The position numbers and the translations under genes were made by a program. Positions 1 to 9,452 of a stretch of DNA of 64,000 nt are shown here, in pieces. The first letter of the stretch is position 1, and the number at the start of each line of letters is the position of its first letter. The notes under the pieces were generated by a model, which was not told the origin of the DNA, ran no database searches, and saw only the letters and a list, made by a program, of their open reading frames with translations. The stretch comes from Aquipluma nitroreducens (GTDB taxonomy: Bacteria > Bacteroidota > Bacteroidia > Bacteroidales > Prolixibacteraceae), in assembly GCF_009689585.1 (NCBI RefSeq), contig NZ_AP018694.1:5447501-5511500 (forward strand), given 5' to 3'.

Positions 1-1996
1 TTGGCGAGCTTATGCTCAACGTATCTACCGATAGCTTCTTATTGAAAAAGGCATTGTGAAAATCAGCGTTGGTAAGTGATAATTCAGGAATTGTAAATTC
101 ATACAATTCAGATCGGCTATATTGTTTGAGTAAGGCCTCCATGTTTTCTTTAGAAACTGGGAAAAGATGCAGGTTTTGAAGCTTTGCCAGCTTTTTGCGT
201 GTTGAAATGGTCAGGTTTTCGATGGTCAATTTGTGCAACTGATCAGCCAGATGCATCTGATAATTATTGAAATCCAGATCGATCTGATCGGCATAAAATA
301 ATCGGTCAGTTCTTTCAACGCTTTTTTCATCCAGAGCAAATCCACTCAAGCGAAGTTTAATTTCTGATTCGATATTCCCGGTTTGTATGACTCCGGTTTT
401 ATTGACCAGTTGAAGCTTCCCCTTCTGAACCGAAACCTGATTGGCGTATATTCCATTAATGTATCTGGATATCAATTTGTAAATGAAACTCGGATTGTTG
501 GGTTCTTCGTTTTCAGTTGATGCTTCGTTCTGAATTAATTTGACTTCAGGATTGAAAATATTAATTCGCTGGAAAGTAAATCGCTTTTGATGGAATGCTT
601 TTTTGAAATTAAACTGATCGAGTTTAACACTATCGCATTCCGCTTCAATTGTATTTTTCTGCGCTCTATTCTTCTCATTTAGTGGATATATCTGTATTTT
701 TTTTACCTGAACAGAGTTCTCTTTGGTCGAAAATGCAAGGTTCCCGACTTTGACACGATGAATATTATCACCAAGTGTCAGTTCATATTCGGATGCCAAA
801 AAATGGATGTTTTTTGCATAAAATACCCTGCTTGTATCCGTTTGCGAAACGGAATCAAGTCGAAAATCATTCAGGTTCAAGGTGATGTTTTTCAATTCTT
901 GCTGATTCGTCGAATCAGTTTGCGACCGAAACAGTTTTATCTGTGCGTTTTTTAGTTTGAAATCCTGAATCGTTATACCTGAAAATTCATCTTTGATTAA
1001 ATCATTCAGATTGAATTCTTCGATGGGCTCCAAATTCGTAGTTGCTTGTTTCTGGCCCGGCCAGTACTTTATTTGTGCATCAGTTAAAATGAGCGAATCA
1101 ATTGGAATGGCATTATTCCGATAAAATTCGTTGATGTGTGTCGTCGTTAATTTTGCATAAGGAACAAAGAAGTAATATTTACTTTTGGCTGAAATCTGCT
1201 GATTGACTGGCTTTAATTCAATGTTTTTGGCTTCGATAAATGATCGCTTCAATGAATAGGTGATACTCTCGGCACTGATCGCGTGAATACTGTCGGCCAG
1301 TTTATTCTGATATTTTTGCATCCGCAAATAAATGTCGTCGGCACTAAATAATTTTGCAGGATCGGGCAACAGCATTGAATCGGTATAAAAGTTTAGAATT
1401 CCGATGGTAATGTTTTCAGCATTCGACAGCTTTTTTGTTTCGCCCAACAGGTTATAAAAATCATAACTTGCATTGGCCAATTCAATTTTGTCGATTTTTA
1501 TCGACCTAAATGTTTTGGTTACCAAAGGCCTCAATTCCTGCAAAATGGCATTCAAATTATCCTTTTGATCTTCAGCCAAGGATTGCTTCCCATGAATTTT
1601 AAGTTCAGGCTGACTTATTAGGATTTCTTTAATTTCAAGCTTTTTATGAAAAATAAGCCGAATCAGTTTGATCCCGTTTATGCTGATATTTGGTGATGAA
1701 AATGAATAAAATTGCTTCTTTATGTCTGATTGGTCAACCGTGCGGAGAATAGAGTCGGAGGGATGGAAGGAAATCTGATCAATTTCGATACCCCAGTGCA
1801 CGAAGTTAATTTGCAGATTTTCAAAAGTCAGTTCGTATTTGCCTTTCGACTTTTTCGCTACCAGTTCCGAAAGATTTTTATTCAAATAATTTTGGGCTCC
1901 AAAATACAATACCGCAAATCCAACTAATGCAATCAGTATCAAACCTGAAAGAATAATAGCGGGTATTTTTAGTATTTTTTTCCTTACGGGTTTCAT
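1..1996 (-). CDS. AsmA-like/DUF748-like membrane-anchored protein, C-terminus cut by window edge
   Basis: The minus-strand frame opens at ATG 1994-1996 and runs to the window edge; the segments I translated by eye show no stop. The N-terminus reads MKPVRKKILKIPAIILSG followed by a hydrophobic stretch (about residues 10-33), giving one inner-membrane anchor. The rest is a long chain of beta-rich repeats with recurring phrases such as 'adsIhaIsaesi' and 'yadqIdLdfnnY'. This is typical of Bacteroidota AsmA-like/DUF748-like periplasmic proteins related to envelope lipid transport. No catalytic motif is visible. It lies downstream of rocD, separated by a strong stem-loop, so it is probably transcribed separately. 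The family assignment is from general resemblance and the exact function is unknown. Confidence 0.6.
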   Translation of the reverse strand, partial: MKPVRKKILKIPAIILSGLILIALVGFAVLYFGAQNYLNKNLSELVAKKSKGKYELTFENLQINFVHWGIEIDQISFHPSDSILRTVDQSDIKKQFYSFSSPNISINGIKLIRLIFHKKLEIKEILISQPELKIHGKQSLAEDQKDNLNAILQELRPLVTKTFRSIKIDKIELANASYDFYNLLGETKKLSNAENITIGILNFYTDSMLLPDPAKLFSADDIYLRMQKYQNKLADSIHAISAESITYSLKRSFIEAKNIELKPVNQQISAKSKYYFFVPYAKLTTTHINEFYRNNAIPIDSLILTDAQIKYWPGQKQATTNLEPIEEFNLNDLIKDEFSGITIQDFKLKNAQIKLFRSQTDSTNQQELKNITLNLNDFRLDSVSQTDTSRVFYAKNIHFLASEYELTLGDNIHRVKVGNLAFSTKENSVQVKKIQIYPLNEKNRAQKNTIEAECDSVKLDQFNFKKAFHQKRFTFQRINIFNPEVKLIQNEASTENEEPNNPSFIYKLISRYINGIYANQVSVQKGKLQLVNKTGVIQTGNIESEIKLRLSGFALDEKSVERTDRLFYADQIDLDFNNYQMHLADQLHKLTIENLTISTRKKLAKLQNLHLFPVSKENMEALLKQYSRSELYEFTIPELSLTNADFHNAFFNKKLSVDTLSISSP

Positions 1997-2145
1997 AAAT
2001 ATTAGCCTTACCTGATTTTACTTGAACATATTCCTTCTGAATAAAAATTTCGAGTCGTTAATATAGATCATAAAATGTTAAAAAGGTTGCTTTTCGATGA
2101 AAATACTTTCTGCTGAAGTTCGCATCTTTTGATGATTAAACAACC

Positions 2146-2195
2146 GAAGGCGATAAAAGTCAACTGTTATCATCCAGATTCCTTTTATCGCCTTC
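2146..2195 (-). terminator. Stem-loop terminator downstream of rocD
   Basis: GAAGGCGATAAAAG (2146-2159) and CTTTTATCGCCTTC (2182-2195) form a perfect 14-bp stem with a 22-nt loop. It lies 58 bases after the rocD stop codon on the minus strand and before the next minus-strand gene. The tract after the stem is only weakly U-rich (GGTTGTTTAA), so an intrinsic terminator is likely but not certain. Confidence 0.6.
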
Positions 2196-2252
2196 AGTAA
2201 ATTTGTAGTTAATCGTCTACACTACATGCAAACCAGGCATTTATGCACTTAA

Positions 2253-3464
2253 TTAGGCAAATGTTTTTTCAATAATATCCAGCGCTTCGGTAAGCTGCTC
2301 TTCGTTAATGATCAATGGCGGTGTAAAACGAATGATGTGTTCGTGTGTTGGCTTGGCAAGTAATCCGTTATTTTTTAACGCAATACATACATCCCATGCA
2401 CTTATCCCATTTACCGAATTAATTACAACGGCATTCAGGAGTCCTTTACCTCTAACAATTTCAATAAGTTCCGAATCGATTGATTTTAATCGTTTCCGGA
2501 ATATTTTACCCATTTTCTCAGCATTTTCAGCCAGTTTTTCTTCCCTGATCACGTTGAGCGCTGCAACAGCAACTTTCGCAGCAATCGGGTTGCCGCCGTA
2601 GGTTGAGCCATGTTCTCCGGGTTTAATGCACAGCATAATTTCATTATCGGCCAAAACACATGAAACGGGGAGCATTCCTCCGGAAATGGCTTTCCCGAGA
2701 ATCAAAATATCAGGCCTGACATCTTCATGATCGCAAGCAAGCATTTTTCCTGTTCGCGCAAGTCCAGTTTGAACTTCATCGGCTGCAAAGAGAACACGAT
2801 GTTTTTTGCATAATTCGAATGCTTTGCTTAGGAAGCCATCTTCAGGAACGTAAACTCCGGCTTCTGCCTGAATCGGTTCAACCAGAAATCCGGCTACATT
2901 TGGATCTTCCAGCGCTTTTTCCAATGCCTTTATATCGTTGTATGGAATATTAACAAATCCGGGAGTATAAGGGCCGTAGTCGTTGTAGGCATCTGGATCA
3001 GACGACATGGATATGATTGTAATGGTACGGCCATGGAAGTTGCCGTTGCACACAATAATCTTGGCTTCTCCTTTTGGTACTCCTTTTACTTTATAAGCCC
3101 ATTTGCGAATTAACTTAAGCGCAGTCTCATCGGCTTCAGCACCCGAATTCATGGGCAGCATTTTGTCGTAACCAAATAATTTGGTCGTGTATTCTTCCCA
3201 TTCGCCCAGTGTATCGTTGTAAAAAGCTCTTGATGTCAGTGCCAGTTTTTGAGCCTGATCAGTTAATGCCTTTACAATTTTAGGATGACAATGCCCTTGA
3301 TTTACTGCAGAATAGGCCGAAAGAAAGTCGAAGTACTTTTTACCTTCCACATCCCAAACAAAAATTCCTTCGCCCCGTTCTAAAACTACAGGTATCGGGT
3401 GATAATTGTGTGCACCATATTGGGCTTCACGATCCATATAATCCTTTGCACTTAAATTATTCAT
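2253..3464 (-). CDS. rocD: Ornithine aminotransferase
   Basis: This is a 403-residue class-III PLP-dependent aminotransferase, the usual length for ornithine-oxo-acid transaminase. It transfers the delta-amino group of ornithine to 2-oxoglutarate, giving glutamate semialdehyde, and links arginine/ornithine to proline and glutamate metabolism in the cytoplasm. Visible signatures are [13 protein letters not shown] near the N-terminus, [13 protein letters not shown] (PLP phosphate-binding segment), [29 protein letters not shown] (the Asp that contacts the PLP pyridine nitrogen) and [13 protein letters not shown] with the Schiff-base lysine. The Bacteroidota version begins [21 protein letters not shown], which supports the start at 3464. 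It is monocistronic, with a hairpin downstream. Confidence 0.95.
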   Translation of the reverse strand: MNNLSAKDYMDREAQYGAHNYHPIPVVLERGEGIFVWDVEGKKYFDFLSAYSAVNQGHCHPKIVKALTDQAQKLALTSRAFYNDTLGEWEEYTTKLFGYDKMLPMNSGAEADETALKLIRKWAYKVKGVPKGEAKIIVCNGNFHGRTITIISMSSDPDAYNDYGPYTPGFVNIPYNDIKALEKALEDPNVAGFLVEPIQAEAGVYVPEDGFLSKAFELCKKHRVLFAADEVQTGLARTGKMLACDHEDVRPDILILGKAISGGMLPVSCVLADNEIMLCIKPGEHGSTYGGNPIAAKVAVAALNVIREEKLAENAEKMGKIFRKRLKSIDSELIEIVRGKGLLNAVVINSVNGISAWDVCIALKNNGLLAKPTHEHIIRFTPPLIINEEQLTEALDIIEKTFA

Positions 3465-3679
3465 AATTCAATGTTTTAGTTAATGACATGCAGAATTAGA
3501 AATATTTTAGGCGATTTCAAATGATTTTTGTCTGCTATAAAATATGACAACAATCCACATCTTTAGTCATAGGGTATCAATTCAATTTTTTCCAGCTACC
3601 AGAGCTTATATATCTTAAAAAATTACGAGTGAAAAGTATTATATTTGTCTTCATTACCTGACTTTTGAATGAATTTACT

Positions 3680-5557
3680 ATGGGGCGTTATTTTGTTACT
3701 TTTACATTAATGTTTTTATTGAGTTCTGTCTCCTTCGGATATTCTAACCAAAATGATTCAATTTCAGGTAATAAAGCCCAATTTGACTTGCTAATTAAAA
3801 AGGCAACCCATTTGTTGCCAATAGCTACAAACCATGACACTGTTGAAGCTCTGATTGATGTTGCTGATCAATTAGCCAAAACCAACAAAAATCCACATCA
3901 ATCAGTTCATATTTTGATAATAAAAGGACAGAACGAATACTATTCAAGTAATTACGAAGATGCTGTAGCTATTTATTATCAGGCACTCGAACAGGCAGAA
4001 CAATTACACGATTCGATTTTATTGGCAAAAGTGACTCTCAATCTGGGAATGGTTTATGACGAATTGGAAGATTATGATGAAGCCATTAATTTCTTTCATA
4101 AAGCACTAACAATCAGTCAGTCAATTAAAGATTCAAGTGTAATTGCCAAAACCTACCAAAACATTGCCATCAGTTATCAAAACAAAAAAGACCTGGCCAA
4201 GGCATTGGAATACAACGAAAAGGCAAATGAACTGGCAATCCTGAAAAAAGATACGACCATGATTATTGATGTCATCAATAACTTTGGAACCATTGCCTAC
4301 GATCAGAAAAATTTAGTAAAAAGCCTTGATTACTATTCGAAGGCCTTGAATTTATACCAGAAAATAAAGGATAGAAAAGGCATTGCAATGGCCTACAACA
4401 ACATTGGATTGGTTTATTTGGATAAAAATGAATACGAAAAATCAATTGACTATTTCAATAAATCGTTGGCTCTTGCCACTGAACTTAAGATGCATGGTTT
4501 TATTGGCGACATTTATAGCAATCTGACGATTTATTACCAACAAAAAAAGGATTTTAAAAAGGCATTTTATTGTTACGATCGGTTTAATGCCATCTACGAT
4601 AGTCTGGCAGGAGAGAAAAAGAATAAGATGATTTACCAAATTCAGGCTAAGTATAAATTGGGTAGAAATACCCGTGAGCTTGAAGAGTTGAAAGTGAAAA
4701 ATAGATCTCAACTAAATGCAATTGATTCGGCAAAATCGTCACAGTTTTATTGGGTAGCTATAACCGTTTTAGTTATGGTGCTCATGTGTGCTACCGTTTA
4801 TCTTTTATATAAAGAGAAAGAACTGGCCAACGAATTGAAAAACAAAACCAAAGAATTGTATGAACTCAATGTATCGAAAGATAAATTTTTCTCAATTATA
4901 GCACACGATCTAAAAAATCCGTTCAATGTGCTGGTAAGCTATACTGGCATACTAAAAACAGACCTTGAATTGTTTTCAAAAGAGGAATTAGAGCAGATTA
5001 TTTCAGATTTGAATGAAGCATCAGAAAACGGATACAATTTGTTGCAGAATTTGTTGATCTGGACCAGATCGCAAACAAATCGAATTCATATCCTCAAAAC
5101 AAATTTTGTTCTAGCCGACATTTTTAATGACGTTAAAGGACTGGCCGAATTGAACCTGACAAATAAAGAGCAAACGCTTTCTGTGGAAATTGATCAAAAT
5201 CTTGGTGTTTATGCCGATAAAGATATGATTTCAGTTGTTTTGCGGAATTTAGTTTTTAATGCGATTAAATTTTCTGTCAAAGGCTCAGTGATTTATTTAA
5301 ATGCAAGTCTAGTCGGGTCAAACGTGAGGATTGATGTGGTTGATTCTGGGATAGGAATCTCTGAAGAATCCATCAAAAAGCTGTTTACATTAGATAAAAA
5401 TACAATGACTCACGGCACCGAAGGCGAAACAGGTACTGGCCTTGGATTGGTTCTTTGTAAAGAATTTGTTGAGAAAAATGATGGCACAATTTGGGTCGAA
5501 AGCAAATTGGGAAAAGGATCAGTCTTTTCATTTACCATTCCGGCAGAAAGAGCTTGA
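3680..5557 (+). CDS. TPR-repeat sensor histidine kinase
   Basis: A 625-residue membrane sensor kinase, if read from ATG 3680. A TTG five codons upstream (3665) is in frame but less likely, because MGRYFVTFTLMFLLSSVSFG is a good signal peptide from the ATG. Residues about 75-310 hold a run of TPR repeats (AxxYxNIGxxYxxxxxYxxAlxyyxkAL pattern) that should be periplasmic. A transmembrane helix follows at about 356-377. The kinase core has the H-box FFSIIAHDLKNPF (phospho-acceptor His about 409), an N-box with VLRNLVFNAIKFS, a G1 box DSGIGIS and a G2 box GTGLGLVLCKEF. No receiver or DNA-binding domain is attached, so the cognate regulator is elsewhere. It is transcribed toward the convergent BatA gene. 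Confidence 0.9.
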   Translation: MGRYFVTFTLMFLLSSVSFGYSNQNDSISGNKAQFDLLIKKATHLLPIATNHDTVEALIDVADQLAKTNKNPHQSVHILIIKGQNEYYSSNYEDAVAIYYQALEQAEQLHDSILLAKVTLNLGMVYDELEDYDEAINFFHKALTISQSIKDSSVIAKTYQNIAISYQNKKDLAKALEYNEKANELAILKKDTTMIIDVINNFGTIAYDQKNLVKSLDYYSKALNLYQKIKDRKGIAMAYNNIGLVYLDKNEYEKSIDYFNKSLALATELKMHGFIGDIYSNLTIYYQQKKDFKKAFYCYDRFNAIYDSLAGEKKNKMIYQIQAKYKLGRNTRELEELKVKNRSQLNAIDSAKSSQFYWVAITVLVMVLMCATVYLLYKEKELANELKNKTKELYELNVSKDKFFSIIAHDLKNPFNVLVSYTGILKTDLELFSKEELEQIISDLNEASENGYNLLQNLLIWTRSQTNRIHILKTNFVLADIFNDVKGLAELNLTNKEQTLSVEIDQNLGVYADKDMISVVLRNLVFNAIKFSVKGSVIYLNASLVGSNVRIDVVDSGIGISEESIKKLFTLDKNTMTHGTEGETGTGLGLVLCKEFVEKNDGTIWVESKLGKGSVFSFTIPAERA

Positions 5558-5634
5558 AAATCTTAGAAACGTTTTAAAATTTGAAATTATGCCCGAAATA
5601 AAAAAAAAATGACCCCAGCCCTAAAGGGTGTTTC

Positions 5635-5709
5635 TTTTGATTTTTAGGGCTCCCTTTAGAGCCTGTCCCGATGAAGATCGGGAGTTAGGGGTAACCCTAA
5701 AAATCAAAA
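5635..5709. terminator. Nested palindromic intergenic element between convergent genes
   Basis: TTTTGATTTTTAGGG (5635-5649) is perfectly complementary to CCCTAAAAATCAAAA (5695-5709), a 15-bp stem. Inside it TCCCGAT-GAAG-ATCGGGA (5666-5683) forms a second perfect 7-bp hairpin. It sits between two genes that converge (sensor kinase on plus, BatA on minus), so a bidirectional terminator role is plausible. The sequence style also resembles dispersed intergenic palindromes of Bacteroidota genomes; only one copy is in this window. Confidence 0.55.
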
Positions 5710-5770
5710 TGAATGAAATTTAAACAGTTTCTCAATTTTACTGCATCTCAAACACGGAATTGGTGTTGCT

Positions 5771-7822
5771 TTAATTTTTCCAGAACTGGATAATTGCTAT
5801 TTCGCAGAATAAGAAGAAAATAGCAGCAATGATGAAATATTTCCAAAGCTGCTTTCCATTGCTTAAATCCTGAAGTGTTTCACTGAAATTTACATTCGAC
5901 GATTCAATCACCTGAAATTGTTTGAATTCTTTGGATTGTATCAGTTTTTGCAAGTCTTCTTCCGAATAAAACTCAGGAATAGATTCCTTTCGCGGGTAAT
6001 TGTACGAAATCGACTGGATGGTTTCATTGTCATTCATGACCAGGTAATGTCCGGCTTCCTTGGGCAGTTCGTCGAGCAGAAGTTGTTTTTTTTCAGTTCC
6101 ATGATTTCTTACCGAAGTTTTGAATTCATCTTTTGTCTGGATATTCATAACCTTTAATTCGTCCGAACCTGGGTTTTGATTTAGAACGACGGCTTCGTCG
6201 CCTTCGGTTGAATAAGCATATTTTTGCGATTCGCCGCTATACAAAACCATGTTGTAAACAGTTGGAACAAAAATAATGTGCCTGACAAAGTTGAAATTAC
6301 TTTGATCCAGCGGAAAAGCAAACGTGTAAACAGTTCCATCGCCAAACGAATGCATACTTAAAGCGCTTTTCCCATTGCGGAATTTCAGGAGCGATGTTTC
6401 CGGCATTTGCATTTGATCGGCATAACTCGCAAATCCTTTGATTACTGGTAAGTCAGCTTCATTTTCCTGTTTCTTGAAGACTTCACGATATAAATCGTGG
6501 TTGTAATTTATTTCCGAAATAGCCATCGAAACGGTATCAAATCCGGCAATTGTTTTGCCGTTCAGCGAATTGAACAAAGCATCGTATTCCGCATAGCTTT
6601 TCATCTTACCGGGAAAAATAACCAGCGACCCGCCTCGTTCAACAAACGAAGTCAACTCACTTTTTAAACCTGAACTTATGTTTTGATTATTAATTAGGAA
6701 TATGCACTGGTAATTTTTAAGCTGCGAAATCTGAACATTGTTTTCCGGCACTTCATCGTAACCAACCAGTTCATCGTCAGTAAATAAAGCTTTCAGGTAG
6801 TTTGAACCATTATCCTGTGGATTTAAAATTCCAAGCGCCCGCATCTTTCCCCGCACCTGGTAACTCAGATAATACGAATTGTCGAAGATGATCGGGTAGT
6901 CGTCGAGCTCAATTTTGCAAAGCTGAATTCCCTGCGAATTGTTGGTGTAATTCAATTCCTGAACCGATTCTTCGCTCGCTGCAATGTTGATGTTTGCGAT
7001 GGCTTTCAGCGAATCATTAATCGTTAAGCGTATTGGAATATTCTGATACGCTTGTTCCGATAAGTTTTTGATCCGTACAAAAAGTTTTTCGGCCTGACCG
7101 ATTTTTCGCCCCGGAGTTTCAAACCAACACGAGTCGATCAGTAAATTATTCGTTTTCCCCGCCTGAAATGGAAACAGATAGGTCCAAACCGTGGAGTCAG
7201 TTTTAACTGCGTTAAAGTTGGTGCTGTTTTTCTGAAAGTCGGATAAGATATAAACTGTCTTTTCTGCTTTTTTTACCGAAGCCGGAATGCCGCCGATAGC
7301 CTGTGCATATACATCTGAAAATCTGGGCGAACGCGGACAATCTTTAATCTCAGAAACTTGCCTCACAAACTGTTCTTTGTTGAGTGAAAACTGATTCCCT
7401 GCATTAAAATCGTTAGTCAGAATCAGAAATTGCGTGCCAGTGGGGTAGGAGTTGGCAATTTCAATCGCTTTTATTTTGGCCTGTTCCAGTAACTGACCTT
7501 TTTCTCCCTCGGCTTTCATGCTAAACGAATTATCGATGTAGATTTCGACGGCTTGTTGAGATGCATTTGAAGTTCGGTTGCCCAATGGAATGTAAGGTTT
7601 GCTAAAAGCTATGACGAGTGACGCAATAGCCAGCATCCGGGCAAGCATAATAAGCAATTGTTTGAGTTGCGATTTCTTCCTCGATTCCTGTTTGATTCGT
7701 TTCAGTAGCGATACATTGCTAAAATAGAGAGTTTTATATCGTTTGAAATTAAACAGATGTATAATTACTGGTATTGTTAGTGCCAGTAACGCCAATAAAA
7801 AAAACGGGAATAGAAAACTCAT
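5771..7822 (-). CDS. BatA/vWA-type membrane protein
   Basis: 683 residues from ATG 7822 (MSFLFPFFLLALLALTIPVI). The reading frame is open 33 codons further upstream, but the family always starts with this hydrophobic segment, so I use the inner ATG. The N-terminal BatA domain is clear: a first membrane helix, HLFNFKRYKTLYFSNVSLLK, then a second helix (LIMLARMLAIASLVIAF). A von Willebrand A-like domain follows with a DxSxS metal site (DNSFS) and continues to about residue 220. A long extracytoplasmic region comes next and a last transmembrane helix lies near the C-terminus (IIAAIFFLFCEIAIIQFW). Proteins of this type occur in Bacteroidota aerotolerance-type operons; the molecular role is not established. 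It is standalone here. Confidence 0.85.
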   Translation of the reverse strand: MSFLFPFFLLALLALTIPVIIHLFNFKRYKTLYFSNVSLLKRIKQESRKKSQLKQLLIMLARMLAIASLVIAFSKPYIPLGNRTSNASQQAVEIYIDNSFSMKAEGEKGQLLEQAKIKAIEIANSYPTGTQFLILTNDFNAGNQFSLNKEQFVRQVSEIKDCPRSPRFSDVYAQAIGGIPASVKKAEKTVYILSDFQKNSTNFNAVKTDSTVWTYLFPFQAGKTNNLLIDSCWFETPGRKIGQAEKLFVRIKNLSEQAYQNIPIRLTINDSLKAIANINIAASEESVQELNYTNNSQGIQLCKIELDDYPIIFDNSYYLSYQVRGKMRALGILNPQDNGSNYLKALFTDDELVGYDEVPENNVQISQLKNYQCIFLINNQNISSGLKSELTSFVERGGSLVIFPGKMKSYAEYDALFNSLNGKTIAGFDTVSMAISEINYNHDLYREVFKKQENEADLPVIKGFASYADQMQMPETSLLKFRNGKSALSMHSFGDGTVYTFAFPLDQSNFNFVRHIIFVPTVYNMVLYSGESQKYAYSTEGDEAVVLNQNPGSDELKVMNIQTKDEFKTSVRNHGTEKKQLLLDELPKEAGHYLVMNDNETIQSISYNYPRKESIPEFYSEEDLQKLIQSKEFKQFQVIESSNVNFSETLQDLSNGKQLWKYFIIAAIFFLFCEIAIIQFWKN

Positions 7823-8075
7823 CTTTATTTTAATGTATCTTGTTAATCTGCAATTAAAATAAGCCTGATCGGCTTCATTTACAGATAACAAAAATAAGAA
7901 AACAGGAATGATAATTGGCAAGTGCCTGGTTTTGTTTCAAAAACAATGATGTTAGATTATCACTCGTTGATACTCGAAACTGATACTAAAACTTAAGAAA
8001 TAACGTTAACTGCCAAACCGATAACCTATTCCTGATTCGGTGTTGAGTAATATTGGCTTTGTTGGATTTTCTTTT

Positions 8076-8468
8076 TTACAGTTTCGGTATTTGTTCAATT
8101 AAAATTGCGTTTTCAGCTTTGTCATAATATATGCAAGTCATTGTGTCAAGATTAACGATCCATTTTTCAATTCCTGCTTTGGCACAATCTTTACAAAAAG
8201 TATAATAATCAGTTTTGCCCTGTTGGTGTTCTTTTAGCCGATTACCAAAATTTTCTTTGTCGCTGTTTGCCGAAATTGCTAATTCATCGTATTGTGATTT
8301 TGATTTCGTCCTAAAATTATTTTTACCAAAATACTCCGTATGGCTGTCATTAACCCAGGTTTCAAAGGATATTACACCTAATTCTTTGATTTCTTGAATA
8401 TATTTTGGAAAATCCGCTCCTGATTTCACCTTTTCATGTGCCTGTTCTATTTGTTCTACTGTAAACAT
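8076..8468 (-). CDS. DUF1398 family protein
   Basis: A 130-residue soluble protein matching DUF1398 (YbcV-like): MFTVEQIEQAHEKVKSGADF at the start, GVISFETWVNDSHTEYFG in the middle and a C-terminal CKDCAKAGIEKWIVNLDTMTC segment. Its function is unknown. It lies directly outside the distal end of the cassette array. Its left side shows no attC-like site, and the sequence left of site 1 has no complementary partner on the far side of this gene, so I treat it as chromosomal flank and not as a cassette. Confidence 0.8.
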   Translation of the reverse strand: MFTVEQIEQAHEKVKSGADFPKYIQEIKELGVISFETWVNDSHTEYFGKNNFRTKSKSQYDELAISANSDKENFGNRLKEHQQGKTDYYTFCKDCAKAGIEKWIVNLDTMTCIYYDKAENAILIEQIPKL

Positions 8469-8528
8469 ATTTTTTGAATTTATTGATTATATTTCTGTAA
8501 GTATTGTGTTGCTCTATACGTTTTGCAT

Positions 8529-8651
8529 AACGGAGGAAGCTACACGCAGGCCGGGGGTTTCCCGATAATTTGTCCACGAGGAGCTGCCTTTCAAATTTAC
8601 TAATTTCCTTTCAACGAGCCACTAAAACCCGGCTTGCGGGTAGCTGAAGTT
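8529..8651 (-). repeat. attC-like site 1 (variant D), distal end of array
   Basis: Boxes AAC (8529-8531) and GTT (8649-8651). The right flank GTTATAGGGC is complementary to GCCCTATAAC at 9303-9312, marking the ends of cassette 1. The outer arm is slightly off consensus (AACGGAGG for AACGTAGG). It is the last site of the array; to its left is chromosomal sequence. Confidence 0.85.
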
Positions 8652-8673
8652 ATAGGGCGTTATTTGTGCAACT

Positions 8674-9297
8674 CTAAGACACCCAAATCAAATGTCTCAA
8701 GACTATTTTCCATTGGGTATCTACTTTTTCCGCAAAAACAAATAGTCCACCTCCACTTTCTGGACCACAAGATAATGATTGAAGAAAGCAAGCTTTAGTG
8801 AAATCTGAGTTAAAAGAAACTCTCGAAAAACGAGCTATTCCAATCAAATTGTGATGCCTTATCTTCTCAATATATGTGCTGTCAATTTTAAAATCAGTAA
8901 TTATTGTGTAATTGTCTTTAACGATTATTGTTTCTTTTATAAGTTTTCGTGACTTTGTTAAAGTGTCATTCTTAAAGTTATTATATAACTCTTGAAATTC
9001 AATCGGAAGTTCGATGTTGTGAAAATCTGATTTGTCTGGCATTGTCAAGCTGTCAACAAGATAAACTTCGTATTGTACAGAATCCGTGATTCTTTTAATC
9101 TCTATCTCATAATTCTTCAGTCCTATTTTAGTTGTATCTCTCGGAGGCGGAGGAAATGGCTTAATTAAGTCACAAAAAAGTTGACTTAGCAATTCATTTT
9201 CTTGAATTACTATTCGATCATTAATCTCTTCATGTCTCAAGTTACATGAATTAATTAGTAATGCAATAGTCACCAATATTGTTAGTCGTGTCCTCAT
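8674..9297 (-). CDS. Cassette 1: hypothetical lipoprotein
   Basis: A 207-residue protein with a lipoprotein signal peptide: MRTRLTILVTIALLINSC, with Cys at 18 as the lipidation site. The mature part contains a proline stretch (KPFPPPPRD) and a C-terminal segment rich in SLSCGPESGGGLFVFAEK. I recognise no family. It should be anchored in the outer or inner membrane facing the periplasm. The start codon is only 12 bases from the cassette boundary box at 9310-9312, so there is no room for a promoter of its own and it probably depends on transcription from the upstream cassette. This is the most distal, presumably oldest, cassette. Confidence 0.7.
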   Translation of the reverse strand: MRTRLTILVTIALLINSCNLRHEEINDRIVIQENELLSQLFCDLIKPFPPPPRDTTKIGLKNYEIEIKRITDSVQYEVYLVDSLTMPDKSDFHNIELPIEFQELYNNFKNDTLTKSRKLIKETIIVKDNYTIITDFKIDSTYIEKIRHHNLIGIARFSRVSFNSDFTKACFLQSLSCGPESGGGLFVFAEKVDTQWKIVLRHLIWVS

Positions 9298-9309
9298 ATA
9301 ATGCCCTAT

Positions 9310-9431
9310 AACGGAAAAGGATACACGCAGGGGCGGACTGCGGGCGATTTCCTGTCAAGCCGAAACACGGTTTGAGCGGAAAGATGCCCACCGAAAACCA
9401 CCGCTGCCGCGCTTGACGGGTAGCTGAAGTT
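9310..9431 (-). repeat. attC-like site 2 (variant A), degenerate
   Basis: Boxes AAC 9310-9312 and GTT 9429-9431. The left arm reads AACGGAAAAGGATACACGCA, so the inner AGCTAC that should pair with GTAGCT is damaged. The cassette 2 ends GTTACCAGCA (right flank) and TGCTGGTAAC (10280-10289) are still complementary. Confidence 0.85.
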
Positions 9432-9452
9432 ACCAGCAGTATTATTGTTTTC

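Noticed and set aside
5771-7921. Longer start of the BatA protein at 7921
   Set aside because: The added 33 residues precede the family's typical start MSFLFPFFLLALLALTIPVI and would add a second, unlikely leader.
8076-8468. DUF1398 gene as a 22nd cassette
   Set aside because: No site or complementary end is found to its left; TTTTGCATAAC at the left of site 1 has no GTTATGCAAAA partner near 7900-8070.
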